64,000 nt of DNA from contig LNFF01000018.1 in assembly GCA_001464585.1 (NCBI GenBank), positions 1 through 64,000 on the forward strand, written 5' to 3'. This document shows, piece by piece, positions 28,276 to 38,818 of this stretch; within the stretch, counting starts at the first letter, position 1, and each line of letters starts with the position of its first letter. A program made the translations under genes and the position numbers. Source of the stretch: Gammaproteobacteria bacterium Ga0077554 (lineage in GTDB: Bacteria > Pseudomonadota > Gammaproteobacteria > Ga0077554 > Ga007554). The notes under the pieces are model-generated. The model was given only the letters and a program-made list of their open reading frames with translations. It did not search any database and was not told the DNA's origin.

Positions 28276-30065
28276 AAACCTTCCTCCCAATCCTTGCTTA
28301 AGCGCATGGCTGAGTTGATAAGCCCGACCATACTGTAAGTCTGCGGAAAATTACCCCACAGCGTACGGCTTGTGGGTTCAATGTCTTCAGAAAGCAGGCC
28401 GAGTGGATTGCGGCAGGCGAGCATGGTTTCAAACAGGGCGCGTGCTTCGTCGTGACGCCCCAATGCCGCCAGCGCATCAATGTACCAGAAAGTGCACACC
28501 AGGAACGCGGTTTGCGGTTCACCAAAATCATCTTTTTGAATATAACGAAAAATAAAATCGCCTTTCCTGAGATGCCGTTCGACGGCTGCCACCGTCCCGG
28601 CGAAACGCGGGTCGTCATGGGCCAGAAACTTAAGCTCGTGTAGCAACAGCAAGCTGGCATCAAGTTCTTGCCCGCCAAAACTCTCGACGAAACTCTGCTG
28701 TGACGCATCCCAGGCGTTCTCGCAAATTGTCTGGTGTATCACGTCCGCATGGCCGCGCCAATAGAGGACGCGCTCGTGCAGGCCCAAACGTGTGGCGATG
28801 CGCGCAAGCCGATCACAGGCTACCCAGCACATGACGCTGGAGAAGGTATGGATGCGCGCGGTATTACGCAACTCCCAAAGTCCGGCATCAGGACGGTTAT
28901 AAACCCTGCGCGCTATTTCTCCCAAGGCTTCAAGCTGGTGGAAAAGACTTTCATTACCTGGGTGATCCAAGCGCTCGTCAAAAAACATATGGGTGGCGGC
29001 TAGGATCGTCGCACCATATACATCATTCTGTATTTGATAGTAAGCGGCATTGCCGATACGCACCGGCCCCATTCCCTGATACCCGGAAAGATCGGGGACA
29101 GTGGATTCGGCCAGATCTCCATGACCATTGATGCGATATACGGGTTGCAAGTGCCCACCCCCCATATTGGCGACAATATTTACAATATAGTGCAGGTAGT
29201 GCTCCATGGTGCGCGTTACGCTCAGGCGATTAAGCGCCTCGACTACAAAGTAGCCATCGCGCAGCCAGCAATAACGGTAGTCCCAATTGCGCCCGCTGTT
29301 CGCCGCCTCCGGGATGGAAGTGGTCATGGCGGCGACAATTGCGCCAGTATCGGCAAAAGTGGAAAGTTTGATGGTGATCGCGGCGCGGATCACTGCCTGC
29401 TGCCACTCGAAAGGAATTCCGAGAGAGCGCACCCACTCGTGCCAGTAGTTGCGTGTTGCGCTGAAGAATCGCTGTCCAGCCTCTCCCGGTGCCTCGGTCA
29501 TCGTCTCGTCCGGACCAAGTACCAGTGTAATATCACGGTCAAGTACGAAAGATAGTTGCTCCAGTACCGCAGTAATTGAGGCGTCGGTGGTAAGGCGTAA
29601 TGCCAATTGCGGCGATACATAACGAATGTGATTGCTGCCAAAGGTAACTGCAGGAATCCCGGCACCGTAATCATGGGCGGGTTCCAGACAGATGCGAATC
29701 ACTGGACTGCCTGCCAGCCGCCGCACTCGCCGAACGATCATCATTGGATGGAAAGTGCGCCCGAATTGATGGAAGCGTGGCGCAAAATCAGTGATTTCCA
29801 CTGCGCTACCTGCCTGATCATACAGGGTAGTCACCAAAATGGCGGTGTTGCGTAAATACTGTTGTTCTACCCGCGCCAGATTCTGCAACTCAAGCGTAAA
29901 TGTTCCGTGGTTATCCCCGGGGTTGTCTGGAGTATTTCGCAGTAGCCCACAAAAGACCGGGTCACTGTCAAAGCGCGGCATGCACGACCATACGATCCTG
30001 CCAGCCTGATCAACAAGAGCGCTAATGCTGCAATTACCGATGAGACCTAGGTCAAGCGTACCCAT
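28272..30065 (-). CDS. GH15-family glucan glucohydrolase (glucoamylase/trehalase-like)
   Basis: 597 residues from the ATG at 30065, preceded by AGGA. N-terminal beta-sandwich (MGTLDLGLIGNCSISALVDQ, WSCMPRFDSDPVF) and a C-terminal (alpha/alpha)6 barrel with the first catalytic Glu near SIPEAANSGRNWDYRYCWLRD and a later region ENAWDASQQSFVESFGG, the hallmarks of bacterial cytoplasmic GH15 proteins. The family includes glucoamylases and trehalases; with otsA/otsB next to it a trehalose or oligoglucoside-degrading role is attractive but unproven. No signal peptide. Repeat copy A abuts its 3' end. Confidence 0.88.
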   Translation of the reverse strand: MGTLDLGLIGNCSISALVDQAGRIVWSCMPRFDSDPVFCGLLRNTPDNPGDNHGTFTLELQNLARVEQQYLRNTAILVTTLYDQAGSAVEITDFAPRFHQFGRTFHPMMIVRRVRRLAGSPVIRICLEPAHDYGAGIPAVTFGSNHIRYVSPQLALRLTTDASITAVLEQLSFVLDRDITLVLGPDETMTEAPGEAGQRFFSATRNYWHEWVRSLGIPFEWQQAVIRAAITIKLSTFADTGAIVAAMTTSIPEAANSGRNWDYRYCWLRDGYFVVEALNRLSVTRTMEHYLHYIVNIVANMGGGHLQPVYRINGHGDLAESTVPDLSGYQGMGPVRIGNAAYYQIQNDVYGATILAATHMFFDERLDHPGNESLFHQLEALGEIARRVYNRPDAGLWELRNTARIHTFSSVMCWVACDRLARIATRLGLHERVLYWRGHADVIHQTICENAWDASQQSFVESFGGQELDASLLLLHELKFLAHDDPRFAGTVAAVERHLRKGDFIFRYIQKDDFGEPQTAFLVCTFWYIDALAALGRHDEARALFETMLACRNPLGLLSEDIEPTSRTLWGNFPQTYSMVGLINSAMRLSKDWEEGF

Positions 30066-30243
30066 GATTTCCTGGTGACTCCTTTCTCGATCGCCCCGCA
30101 AATTGTTTCCTTACAGCCCCTAAATAAAAGCGCGCTTTTCCGCTTTCAACGATATGGGCAGTGGTTTGAAACACAGGCCACCTTTATGATGCGGCACACA
30201 AAACAAAAGGGGTATAAAACAAGCTGGAACCTGTATTTTTTGT

Positions 30244-30531
30244 CTACTCAATCACCTTCGGCACCAGATACAATCCAGCTTCGACTTGCGGGGCGATAGA
30301 CTGAAACAGCGCGCGCTGATCAATTTCTGTCACCACGTCCGCGCGCAGACGCTGTCCGGCATCAAGGGGGTGCGCCATAATTTCAACGCCGGTGGTGTCG
30401 ACCGCGCTCATCTGCTCAACCAGTTGGAGAATGTTGGACAAATTGTTGGCGTAAAGCGGAATATCGGCCTCTTCTATCTGCAGTCGCGCCAGGTGCGCAA
30501 TTTTTTCAACATCCGACTTGTTTAGGCTCAT
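30244..30531 (-). CDS. gatC: Aspartyl/glutamyl-tRNA(Asn/Gln) amidotransferase subunit C
   Basis: 95 residues from the ATG at 30531: [19 protein letters not shown] at the start, [14 protein letters not shown] and the C-terminal [16 protein letters not shown] typical of GatC. It stabilises the GatA-GatB complex. Divergent from mreB as in many Proteobacteria, but gatA and gatB lie more than 13 kb downstream on the same strand, with accessory genes in between, so it must be transcribed separately. Confidence 0.95.
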   Translation of the reverse strand: MSLNKSDVEKIAHLARLQIEEADIPLYANNLSNILQLVEQMSAVDTTGVEIMAHPLDAGQRLRADVVTEIDQRALFQSIAPQVEAGLYLVPKVIE

Positions 30532-30674
30532 GAAATTTACCCGTGGTACGATATATACAATATTAGGCCAGAAGCTTAACATATTCTTGATATTTCAAGG
30601 GAGCTTCCCGATATATTAAAGCGAGCTTGCTTAAAAGGCATCTCATTGGTAAATTACGGATTTTTTTGGCATAA

Positions 30675-31772
<1,098 letters not shown>

Positions 31773-31792
31773 AATTGAACCTTGCTAAAAAC

Positions 31793-31814
31793 GGCGCCGA
31801 CGCTGTTCGGCGCC
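31793..31814 (+). terminator. Partial terminator between mreB and mreC
   Basis: The 8-bp GC stem GGCGCCGA / TCGGCGCC with a six-base loop, followed by TTTCTG, 20 bp after the mreB stop. It would allow more MreB than MreCD to be made while leaving read-through. Confidence 0.65.
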
Positions 31815-31861
31815 TTTCTGCTGGATTGTTTCCATGGGATTTTTAATTCAAGAGGCGCACC

Positions 31862-32824
31862 ATTAAACCCCTATTTATACAGGGACCTTCGATTACCCTC
31901 CGATTGGTGTTGTTGGCGCTTATTTCGTTTGCATTAATGACTGCAGATCATCGCCAGCATTACCTGGAAGGTGTGCGCACAGGTTTATCCGCAGCAGTTT
32001 ATCCGCTTTATTATGTCATTAATCTGCCGATTGTGGCCGGCGGCTGGGTAGGCTCAAACTTCACTACGCACCAGACACTGAAAGCAGAAAATGACCGGCT
32101 GAAAAGCGAACATTTGCTGCTTCGGGCGCAGGTGCAGAAACTGGCGGGGCTGGAAGCAGAAAATCGCCGCTTGCGCACCCTGCTGGAAGCTTCCGCCAAC
32201 GTCAGTGAACGCATCTCGGTTGCGGATATTGTAGCGGTGGACATAGACCCTTATGCGCGCAAACTGGTGCTCAACAAAGGTCGGCGTGAAGGTGTTTATG
32301 AAGGCCAGCCGTTGATTGATGGCGCGGGTGTTATGGGCCAGGTTATTGAAGTCGGAGAGCCTTCCAGTGTTGCCATATTAATTACCGATACCGGGCATTC
32401 CCTGCCGGTAATGTTGAATCGTACTGGCCTGCGCGCGATTGCCGTGGGCATGGGGGCATCCGGCGAGATGGATTTGCCGTACCTTCCTAACAGCACCGAT
32501 ATTAAAAAGGGGGACGTGTTGGTCACTTCCGGGCTGGATGGACGCTTCCCCCCCAATTATCCTGCGGCCATCGTCACCTACGCTGAAAAAAAATCAGGGC
32601 AACCATTTATGCAGGTACGCGCTACTCCTGCGGCGCGCCTGGAACATAACCGCGAGGTAGTGTTGGTGTGGCGTGCGCCACCTGTGCCGAAAAGCACGCG
32701 GCCGGAAGCCGCCGCCGCACAAGGCCGAACGCCAGCACCGGTGCCCGCAAGCGCGCCGTTGACGACGAACTCCCCCGCGCCTACAACACCGCCCGCCAAA
32801 CCCGCGCCGACCGCTATCAGGTGA
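31862..32824 (+). CDS. mreC: Rod shape-determining protein MreC (ATT start)
   Basis: The conserved MreC N-terminus (KPLFIQGPSITLRLVLLALISF) is present in frame, but its only initiation codon is ATT at 31862, six bases after GAGG; the upstream codons run into a stop. Starting at the later TTG (31904) would cut into the membrane anchor. So 320 residues with a non-canonical start are proposed. The remainder fits: one membrane helix, a coiled coil (about 65-105), the beta-barrel core (VDIDPYARKLVLNKGRREGVY) and an Ala/Pro/Thr-rich tail. It links MreB to periplasmic wall enzymes. Confidence 0.9.
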   Translation: MKPLFIQGPSITLRLVLLALISFALMTADHRQHYLEGVRTGLSAAVYPLYYVINLPIVAGGWVGSNFTTHQTLKAENDRLKSEHLLLRAQVQKLAGLEAENRRLRTLLEASANVSERISVADIVAVDIDPYARKLVLNKGRREGVYEGQPLIDGAGVMGQVIEVGEPSSVAILITDTGHSLPVMLNRTGLRAIAVGMGASGEMDLPYLPNSTDIKKGDVLVTSGLDGRFPPNYPAAIVTYAEKKSGQPFMQVRATPAARLEHNREVVLVWRAPPVPKSTRPEAAAAQGRTPAPVPASAPLTTNSPAPTTPPAKPAPTAIR

Positions 32825-32828
32825 AGCC

Positions 32829-33317
32829 ATGACACAAATGCATACGGCGCCCGCGAGCGGCTGGCTGATTTTTACCAGCTTTATGGTAGCTTTCGTGTTA
32901 ACGATTATTCCTTTGCCGAACGACATAGAAGCCTTTCGTCCTGAGTGGGTCGTCTTGGCGGTAATTTATTGGGCATTAGCCCAGCCGCAGAGCGTAGGCG
33001 TCGGTGTCGCCTGGATAATTGGCTTGCTGCTTGATATCGTGCATGGCGCGGTGTTTGGTCAGCATGCGTTGGGCATGATTTTTGTGGCGTATATTGTGGT
33101 GTATTTGCACCAACGGATACGCACTTATCCGTTATGGCAACAGTTATTGAGCGTCCTGATGCTGGTAATTCTTTATAAATTATTATTGCTATGGATTTTT
33201 GGTGTGATTGGACGGTCAATAGATATATCTCTCTACTGGTCGTCGGTACTCACCAGTGTACTGCTCTGGCCGTGGCTGTCATCGCTATTGCGCCGGCGTA
33301 CAGCGGTACAACGATAA
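32829..33317 (+). CDS. mreD: Rod shape-determining membrane protein MreD
   Basis: 162 residues with about five membrane helices; RPEWVVLAVIYWAL and GLLLDIVHGAVFGQHAL are typical. Sits four bases after mreC and 13 before mrdA. Membrane partner in the elongasome. Confidence 0.93.
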   Translation: MTQMHTAPASGWLIFTSFMVAFVLTIIPLPNDIEAFRPEWVVLAVIYWALAQPQSVGVGVAWIIGLLLDIVHGAVFGQHALGMIFVAYIVVYLHQRIRTYPLWQQLLSVLMLVILYKLLLLWIFGVIGRSIDISLYWSSVLTSVLLWPWLSSLLRRRTAVQR

Positions 33318-33330
33318 ATAATGTATTGCG

Positions 33331-35298
33331 ATGGCCAGACCTCTCCTTAAAGACTATTTCCGTGAAAGTAAGATACTAAACAATCGCATTATTGTGGCGA
33401 GCGTAATTATTGTGATATTGACGTTCGCCGTTATTTCCCGCCTGTTTTATTTGCAGATCTTAAGCCACGATCATTACACAACACTATCGCAGGAAAATCG
33501 CGTCACGCTGGTGCCAATTCCCCCGCAACGCGGCGTAATCTATGACCGGAATGGTATTGTGCTGGCCCAGGATGCCCCTGCGTTCAGCGTCGAAGTCACG
33601 CCCGACAAGATCGAAAATATAGATGTCATGCTCCAAGCGCTAGGGGAAGTCGTGAGTCTGTCCGATCGCGAAATAAAGCGCTTCCGCCGTGAGCTGAAGC
33701 AAAAGCGCCGTTTTGAAGCCGTGCCTTTACGATTTAATCTGAATGATGAAGAAATGGCGCGCTTCGCTGTTAATCGTTATCGTTTTCCGGGGGTCGAAAT
33801 TAAAGCGCGTATGGTGCGCCATTATCCCCTGGGTGAACTGGGCGTGCATGCCCTGGGTTACGTGGGGCGCATCAATGAAGCAGAACAGAAAAAGCTGGAT
33901 ACCAATTACAGCGGCACCACGCACATCGGCAAATTGGGTATAGAAAAAGCCTATGAAAGTGTTCTGCATGGCACCGTGGGTGTTGAGCAGGTTGAAACAA
34001 CCGCGCAGGGGGATGCGATGCGTGTGCTGGGGCACGTCTTGCCAGTGGCAGGTAAAGATCTTTATTTAACGCTGGATATTAATTTACAGGCGGTGGCTGA
34101 GGGCGCCTTGGGCGGCAAGCGCGGCGCCGTGGTGGCCATCAATCCAAAAAACGGTGAGATATTGGCCTTTGTCAGCAGGCCCGGCTATGACCCTAACCTA
34201 TTTGTAAATGGAATTTCTTATGAAGATTATGATGCATTGCAAACATCATTGGACAAGCCCTTGATTAACCGTGTCCTGCAAGGACAATATCCCCCAGGCT
34301 CTACTGTCAAGCCATTTTATGCCTTGGCGGGTTTGGAATATAACAAAATCACACCGGGTGAAACGGTGTCGTGCCGTGGCTATTTTCAATTGCCGGGCCT
34401 GGCGCATCGTTACCGCGACTGGAAGAAAGAAGGGCACGGCGCCGTCAATCTTGATACGGCGGTAGCGCAATCGTGTGACGTCTATTTCTATACCCTGGCG
34501 CAGACATTAGGCATTGACGCCATGGCGACTTTTATGGCCCAGTTTGGTTTGGGCAAAAAAACCGGCATTGACGTGCCCGGCGAAATGATGGGAGTGATGC
34601 CTTCATCGGCATGGAAGCGCAAAGTACTCAAACAGCCATGGTATGGTGGTGAAACACTGATCGCGGGTATTGGCCAGGGTTATGTGTTGACGACGCCATT
34701 ACAATTGGCAGCCATCACCGCAACCCTGGCCAATCACGGCTTTCAAATGCGGCCCCACCTGCTGCGCGGCACGCATGACTTGGGCAGCGCTACCATGATG
34801 GCGCAAAAGCCGGTTGTCAGCAAGCGGGTGCCGGTGGCGAATGGCGCAAACTGGGATGCAGTGATTAACTCCATGGTCAGTGTAGTGCACAGTCCGCGCG
34901 GCACGGCGTATGGCATTGGCGTAAAGTCGCCGTATAAAATTGCGGGTAAAACCGGTACTGCGCAAGTGGCGAGCATTAAACAGGGTGAGCGTTACAAAGA
35001 AAGTGAAACTCCAGAGCGATTGCGCGACCATGCGTTATTTGTGGCATTTGCGCCTGTGGAAGATCCGCAAATTGCGATTGCCGTGATTATAGAAAATGGT
35101 GGTCACGGTAGCAGTGCGGCTGCTCCGGTTGCGCGCACGGTGATGGATTATTACCTGCGCGACTTAGTTGAGGCGGCGCATAATAAGCAAAGCGCCGCAA
35201 TACCCTCGCCGGTTTCTGTAAAGGCGCCCGCCACCGTGCCAGTGCCAGTGATGCCGCCGTCCACGCGGCCGCCTGTTACGTCAGGCTCATCATTATGA
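33331..35298 (+). CDS. mrdA: Penicillin-binding protein 2 (peptidoglycan transpeptidase)
   Basis: 655 residues. N-terminal membrane anchor (about 21-42), dimerisation domain starting PPQRGVIYDRNG, and a transpeptidase domain with the active-site SxxK (PGSTVKPF), SCD (AQSCDVYF) and KTGTAQ motifs. A Pro/Ala-rich C-terminal tail of about 40 residues follows. Cross-links side-wall peptidoglycan together with RodA. Confidence 0.97.
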   Translation: MARPLLKDYFRESKILNNRIIVASVIIVILTFAVISRLFYLQILSHDHYTTLSQENRVTLVPIPPQRGVIYDRNGIVLAQDAPAFSVEVTPDKIENIDVMLQALGEVVSLSDREIKRFRRELKQKRRFEAVPLRFNLNDEEMARFAVNRYRFPGVEIKARMVRHYPLGELGVHALGYVGRINEAEQKKLDTNYSGTTHIGKLGIEKAYESVLHGTVGVEQVETTAQGDAMRVLGHVLPVAGKDLYLTLDINLQAVAEGALGGKRGAVVAINPKNGEILAFVSRPGYDPNLFVNGISYEDYDALQTSLDKPLINRVLQGQYPPGSTVKPFYALAGLEYNKITPGETVSCRGYFQLPGLAHRYRDWKKEGHGAVNLDTAVAQSCDVYFYTLAQTLGIDAMATFMAQFGLGKKTGIDVPGEMMGVMPSSAWKRKVLKQPWYGGETLIAGIGQGYVLTTPLQLAAITATLANHGFQMRPHLLRGTHDLGSATMMAQKPVVSKRVPVANGANWDAVINSMVSVVHSPRGTAYGIGVKSPYKIAGKTGTAQVASIKQGERYKESETPERLRDHALFVAFAPVEDPQIAIAVIIENGGHGSSAAAPVARTVMDYYLRDLVEAAHNKQSAAIPSPVSVKAPATVPVPVMPPSTRPPVTSGSSL

Positions 35299-35308
35299 GA
35301 TCGTTGCC

Positions 35309-36454
35309 ATGATACACAAAGGGTCAAGAGGCATGCCTGTTTATGGCGGAGCTAATGGCCAGGGATTCTGGCTCAGGTTAATGCAACGCATTCATGTCGA
35401 CATTCCGTTGTTGTCAGGCTTGTTGCTGTTATCGCTGGCGGGTCTGGTTGTCCTGTACAGCGCGGGCGGACAAAGCCTGGAAGTGTTGGGCCGTCAGTTA
35501 GTGCGTTTAGGTTTGGCGTTTACCGTGATGATTGTGCTCGCGCAAATTCATCCCCAGCATCTGCAACGCTGGGCGCCCCTGATGTTTTCGATTGGCGTGG
35601 CGTTGCTGGTGGCAGTATTGCTGGTGGGGGATGTTGGCAAAGGTGCGCAACGCTGGCTCGAGTTGGGCGCGTTTCGTTTTCAGCCGTCAGAAATGATGCG
35701 TATCGCAGTGCCCATGATGGTCGCCTGGTATCTGGCTGAGCGCAACCTGCCGCCACACCCGTTACGTTTATTGGCGGCAGCGGCATTAACTATTGTGCCT
35801 GCGGCAATGATCGCTAAACAACCTGACCTTGGTACATCCCTGTTGATCGCCTCCTCAGGGGTGTTTGTGCTGTTCCTTGCCGGCATGCGCTGGCGTCATA
35901 TTGCCGTGGTGGGCGGATTAATCGGCGGATTTATACCGATCGCCTGGTCGATGATGCATGATTATCAACGCCAGCGCGTCCTCACCTTTCTTGATCCGGA
36001 GAGCGACCCGCTGGGCAGCGGTTATCATATTATCCAGTCAAAAATTGCGATTGGTTCGGGTGGTTTATATGGCAAAGGCTGGTTGAATGGCACGCAATCC
36101 TATCTCGACTTTATTCCCGAACGATCTACCGACTTCATTTTTGCGGTGCTCAGCGAAGAATTTGGTTTGATCGGCATTGTCGTAGTATTATCAATCTACC
36201 TGTTCATCGTCATGCGTGGTTTGTTTATCGCCTCGCAGGCGCACGACACCTTTACCCGGCTGCTCGCAGGCAGTTTGATCCTTACTTTTTCGGTTTACGT
36301 TTTTGTCAACATCGGCATGGTCACCGCATTGTTACCGGTAGTCGGCGTGCCGCTGCCGCTGATCAGTTACGGCGGCACATCCATGGTAACGGTCATGGCG
36401 TCTTTCGGTATCCTGATGTCCATACACACCCATCGCAAACTGGTGCCTACATAA
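35309..36454 (+). CDS. rodA: Rod-shape SEDS glycosyltransferase RodA
   Basis: 381 residues, about ten membrane helices. SEDS motifs: GKGAQRWLELGAFRFQPSEMMRI-type region, KQPDLGTSLLI, GSGGLYGKGWLNGTQSYLDF, PERSTDFIFAV and PLISYGGTSMV. Polymerises lipid II into glycan with PBP2. Its TAA stop overlaps the mltB ATG (TAATG). Confidence 0.97.
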   Translation: MIHKGSRGMPVYGGANGQGFWLRLMQRIHVDIPLLSGLLLLSLAGLVVLYSAGGQSLEVLGRQLVRLGLAFTVMIVLAQIHPQHLQRWAPLMFSIGVALLVAVLLVGDVGKGAQRWLELGAFRFQPSEMMRIAVPMMVAWYLAERNLPPHPLRLLAAAALTIVPAAMIAKQPDLGTSLLIASSGVFVLFLAGMRWRHIAVVGGLIGGFIPIAWSMMHDYQRQRVLTFLDPESDPLGSGYHIIQSKIAIGSGGLYGKGWLNGTQSYLDFIPERSTDFIFAVLSEEFGLIGIVVVLSIYLFIVMRGLFIASQAHDTFTRLLAGSLILTFSVYVFVNIGMVTALLPVVGVPLPLISYGGTSMVTVMASFGILMSIHTHRKLVPT

Positions 36455-37455
36455 TGAATAAAATAGTTCTCGGGATTTCATTAAGTCTTGTTCTCGCTAC
36501 GCAGGTATCCTGTGCAGTGGCAGATGGCATTTCACTGCGGCCAGAGGTGCGCCAGTTTGTCGACCAGATGGTGAGCAAGCACCACTTTAACCGCAATGAA
36601 TTAATTACCCTGCTTGGTCAGGTGCAGACCCGCCAGGACATCATTGCCGCCATGATGAAACCTGCCGAAGCCAAACCCTGGTTCCAATACCGCCCGATTT
36701 TTATTAACGATGCGCGTATTCAGGGTGGCGTCGAATTCTGGAACAAACATGAAACCTTGCTGACTCGTGCGCAGGCCACCTACGGCGTGCCGCCAGAAAT
36801 CATCACGGCGATTATTGGTGTAGAAACCCGTTATGGAAAAAATACCGGCACCTTTCGCGTGCTTGATGCGTTGCATACCCTGGGCTTTGATTACCCGCCA
36901 CGCAGCCCCTTTTTCCTGGGCGAACTGGAAAATTACCTGCTGCTCACCCGCGAAGAAAAAATGGATCCTGCCCTGTTGAAAGGTTCTTATGCTGGGGCGA
37001 TGGGCCAGCCGCAATTTATATCCAGCAGTTACCGCAAATATGCGGTGGACTTTGATGGTGACGGCGCGCGCGATTTATGGCAAAGCCTCCCCGACATCAT
37101 CGGCAGCGTGGCTAATTATTTTAAGGCATTTGGCTGGCAGCCGGGTCAGCCCGTGGTGGCGCGCGCGCAAGTGAGCGGCGAAGAGTTCAAGAGCCTGATC
37201 GGCAGCGTCGTGCCCAATGTAACACTCGCCAGCCTCAAACAAAAAGGCGTCACCGTTGACGAAGATATTGCCCCTGATCAACAGGTCGTCCTGCTTGAAT
37301 ATCAAGGCGAGTCCAATCCGGAATACTGGATAGGCTTGCAGAATTTTTACGTCATCACCCGCTACAACCGCAGCCCCTTATACGCTATGGCCGTGTACCA
37401 ACTGGCGCAAGAAATCCGTACCTTGCGTGATGCTCAGCGGACTAAGGAAAAATAG
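36454..37455 (+). CDS. mltB: Membrane-bound lytic murein transglycosylase B
   Basis: 333 residues with a signal sequence containing a possible lipobox-like VSCAVADG. Catalytic Glu in IIGVETRYGKNTG; FKGSYAGAMGQPQFISSSY and DFDGDGARDLW (calcium site) are characteristic. Cleaves peptidoglycan to make room for new strands. Coupled to rodA. Confidence 0.95.
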   Translation: MNKIVLGISLSLVLATQVSCAVADGISLRPEVRQFVDQMVSKHHFNRNELITLLGQVQTRQDIIAAMMKPAEAKPWFQYRPIFINDARIQGGVEFWNKHETLLTRAQATYGVPPEIITAIIGVETRYGKNTGTFRVLDALHTLGFDYPPRSPFFLGELENYLLLTREEKMDPALLKGSYAGAMGQPQFISSSYRKYAVDFDGDGARDLWQSLPDIIGSVANYFKAFGWQPGQPVVARAQVSGEEFKSLIGSVVPNVTLASLKQKGVTVDEDIAPDQQVVLLEYQGESNPEYWIGLQNFYVITRYNRSPLYAMAVYQLAQEIRTLRDAQRTKEK

Positions 37456-37541
37456 TCATGCCTGTTGGGTTGTCGCTCTTGCGAATAGCATGATTAGGCG
37501 CGCAGGTTGGCGCTGAACAAAATTGCCGGACGCTACTGGTG

Positions 37542-37570
37542 TTGCAATTATAACAAATTATGTTATAATT
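37542..37570 (+). promoter_or_regulatory. Promoter with embedded palindromic operator for the toxin-antitoxin pair
   Basis: TTGCAA (37542-37547), 16-bp spacer, TATAAT (37564-37569). A perfect palindrome with AATTATAACA / TGTTATAATT arms around five bases spans 37546-37570, covering both boxes. Binding there would block RNA polymerase, a typical autoregulation design for antitoxins. Confidence 0.7.
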
Positions 37571-37601
37571 GATCCATACCTGCTGTTACAGGAGGCGTTC
37601 C

Positions 37602-37994
37602 GTGGAAACAACCCCGCAGTTTGGAGAGCGGAAAGCAGATCGGTCGGAACAGGCCAGGATGGTAATGACGTTATTTACCCATTGGCAACTTTCTACCGAA
37701 GACCAGTTGGCGCTATTAGGACTATCCACCGCCAACCGGGGAGCATTGACCCGCTATCGCAAAGGCGAGCCGCTGGCCCCAAATCGCGATTTACTGGAGC
37801 GTGCAGGTATCTTGCTGGGCATCCATAAATCACTTCGCTTGCTGTTCCCCCACAACCGTGAACTGGTGTATGCCTGGATGACACGCCCTAATCGGGCATT
37901 CGAGGGAATGTCGCCGGCCGAAACGATCAAGCAGTGGGGGTTCACCGGCCTGTTAATGGTCCGAGCCTACCTCGATAGAGCCCGAGGCCAATGA
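37602..37994 (+). CDS. Xre/MbcA/ParS-type antitoxin (DUF2384)
   Basis: 130 residues from a GTG at 37602, six bases after GGAGG. An Xre-like helix-turn-helix ([29 protein letters not shown]) is followed by the toxin-binding C-terminal domain with [30 protein letters not shown], characteristic of RES-toxin partners. It overlaps the toxin gene (ATGATG) and likely represses through the upstream palindrome. Confidence 0.88.
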   Translation: METTPQFGERKADRSEQARMVMTLFTHWQLSTEDQLALLGLSTANRGALTRYRKGEPLAPNRDLLERAGILLGIHKSLRLLFPHNRELVYAWMTRPNRAFEGMSPAETIKQWGFTGLLMVRAYLDRARGQ

Positions 37995-38698
37995 TGGACG
38001 GCCTATTTGAGGGCCTTAAGGTGACGGATTTTCATGGTGATATACACCGCAACATCGTGTCGCCAAGAAAATCACAAAATCTCTACGATGATTTAACGGA
38101 CTCTCCCGAGGGATGGCAGGCGGCAATTGATCTTGAGATGGGCGCCAAGCCACACATGTACATCTCGAATCAGCCCGTTATTCATAGACCCTTCGAAGAG
38201 GCGGCTTATAACGAGGCGATTGATTACCCCTTTAAGCACTGGTCTAAAACACGGTATTCAGATGGATCATTCGGGGTGTGGTACGGCGCGGATTCATTGG
38301 AAACCAGCGTTCATGAAACTGTTTACCACTGGCGAAAGAATTTTCTGGAAGATGCTGGCTGGCACACCATGGAAGGCATCATCACTGAGAGAAAAGTCTA
38401 CCTGGTGAGATGCGATGCGGCACTACTCGATTTTATCCCCACGCTCAATGCATTCCCGGCGCTGATTGATCCTGCGCCGGGCGGTTATTACCTCACCCAC
38501 CAGGTGGGCGCGCGGATGAACCACGATGGCCATCCGGGTCTACGATCCCGCTCCGCTCATTGCAAGGGGGATATCTATGCTATCTTTAACCCAAAGATAT
38601 TATCCAACCCCCGCCCAACGTGCTACCTGACCTACCAGATCAAGGCGGGATCGGTGATCGTTGAGCGTCAACCCGGTGTGGTATTGCTTCGAATATAA
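37991..38698 (+). CDS. RES-domain toxin
   Basis: 235 residues. The RES domain has the Arg/Tyr and Glu residues of the active pocket in [27 protein letters not shown], and a later Ser-containing [12 protein letters not shown]. Known RES toxins degrade NAD+ or ADP-ribosylate a host enzyme. It overlaps the antitoxin by four bases. The pair is inserted between mltB and rlpA within a cell-wall gene block that is otherwise conserved. Confidence 0.87.
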   Translation: MMDGLFEGLKVTDFHGDIHRNIVSPRKSQNLYDDLTDSPEGWQAAIDLEMGAKPHMYISNQPVIHRPFEEAAYNEAIDYPFKHWSKTRYSDGSFGVWYGADSLETSVHETVYHWRKNFLEDAGWHTMEGIITERKVYLVRCDAALLDFIPTLNAFPALIDPAPGGYYLTHQVGARMNHDGHPGLRSRSAHCKGDIYAIFNPKILSNPRPTCYLTYQIKAGSVIVERQPGVVLLRI

Positions 38699-38818
38699 CG
38701 CATCAACCGAGGGACGATTTCGACTGACCTGCGTGCCCGAAAGTATTAAGCTATTTTTCACGGCATCAATCAAATATAAGCTTCGTAAATTAGATGTTAA
38801 CGTCAAAGGAAAAAGCAT

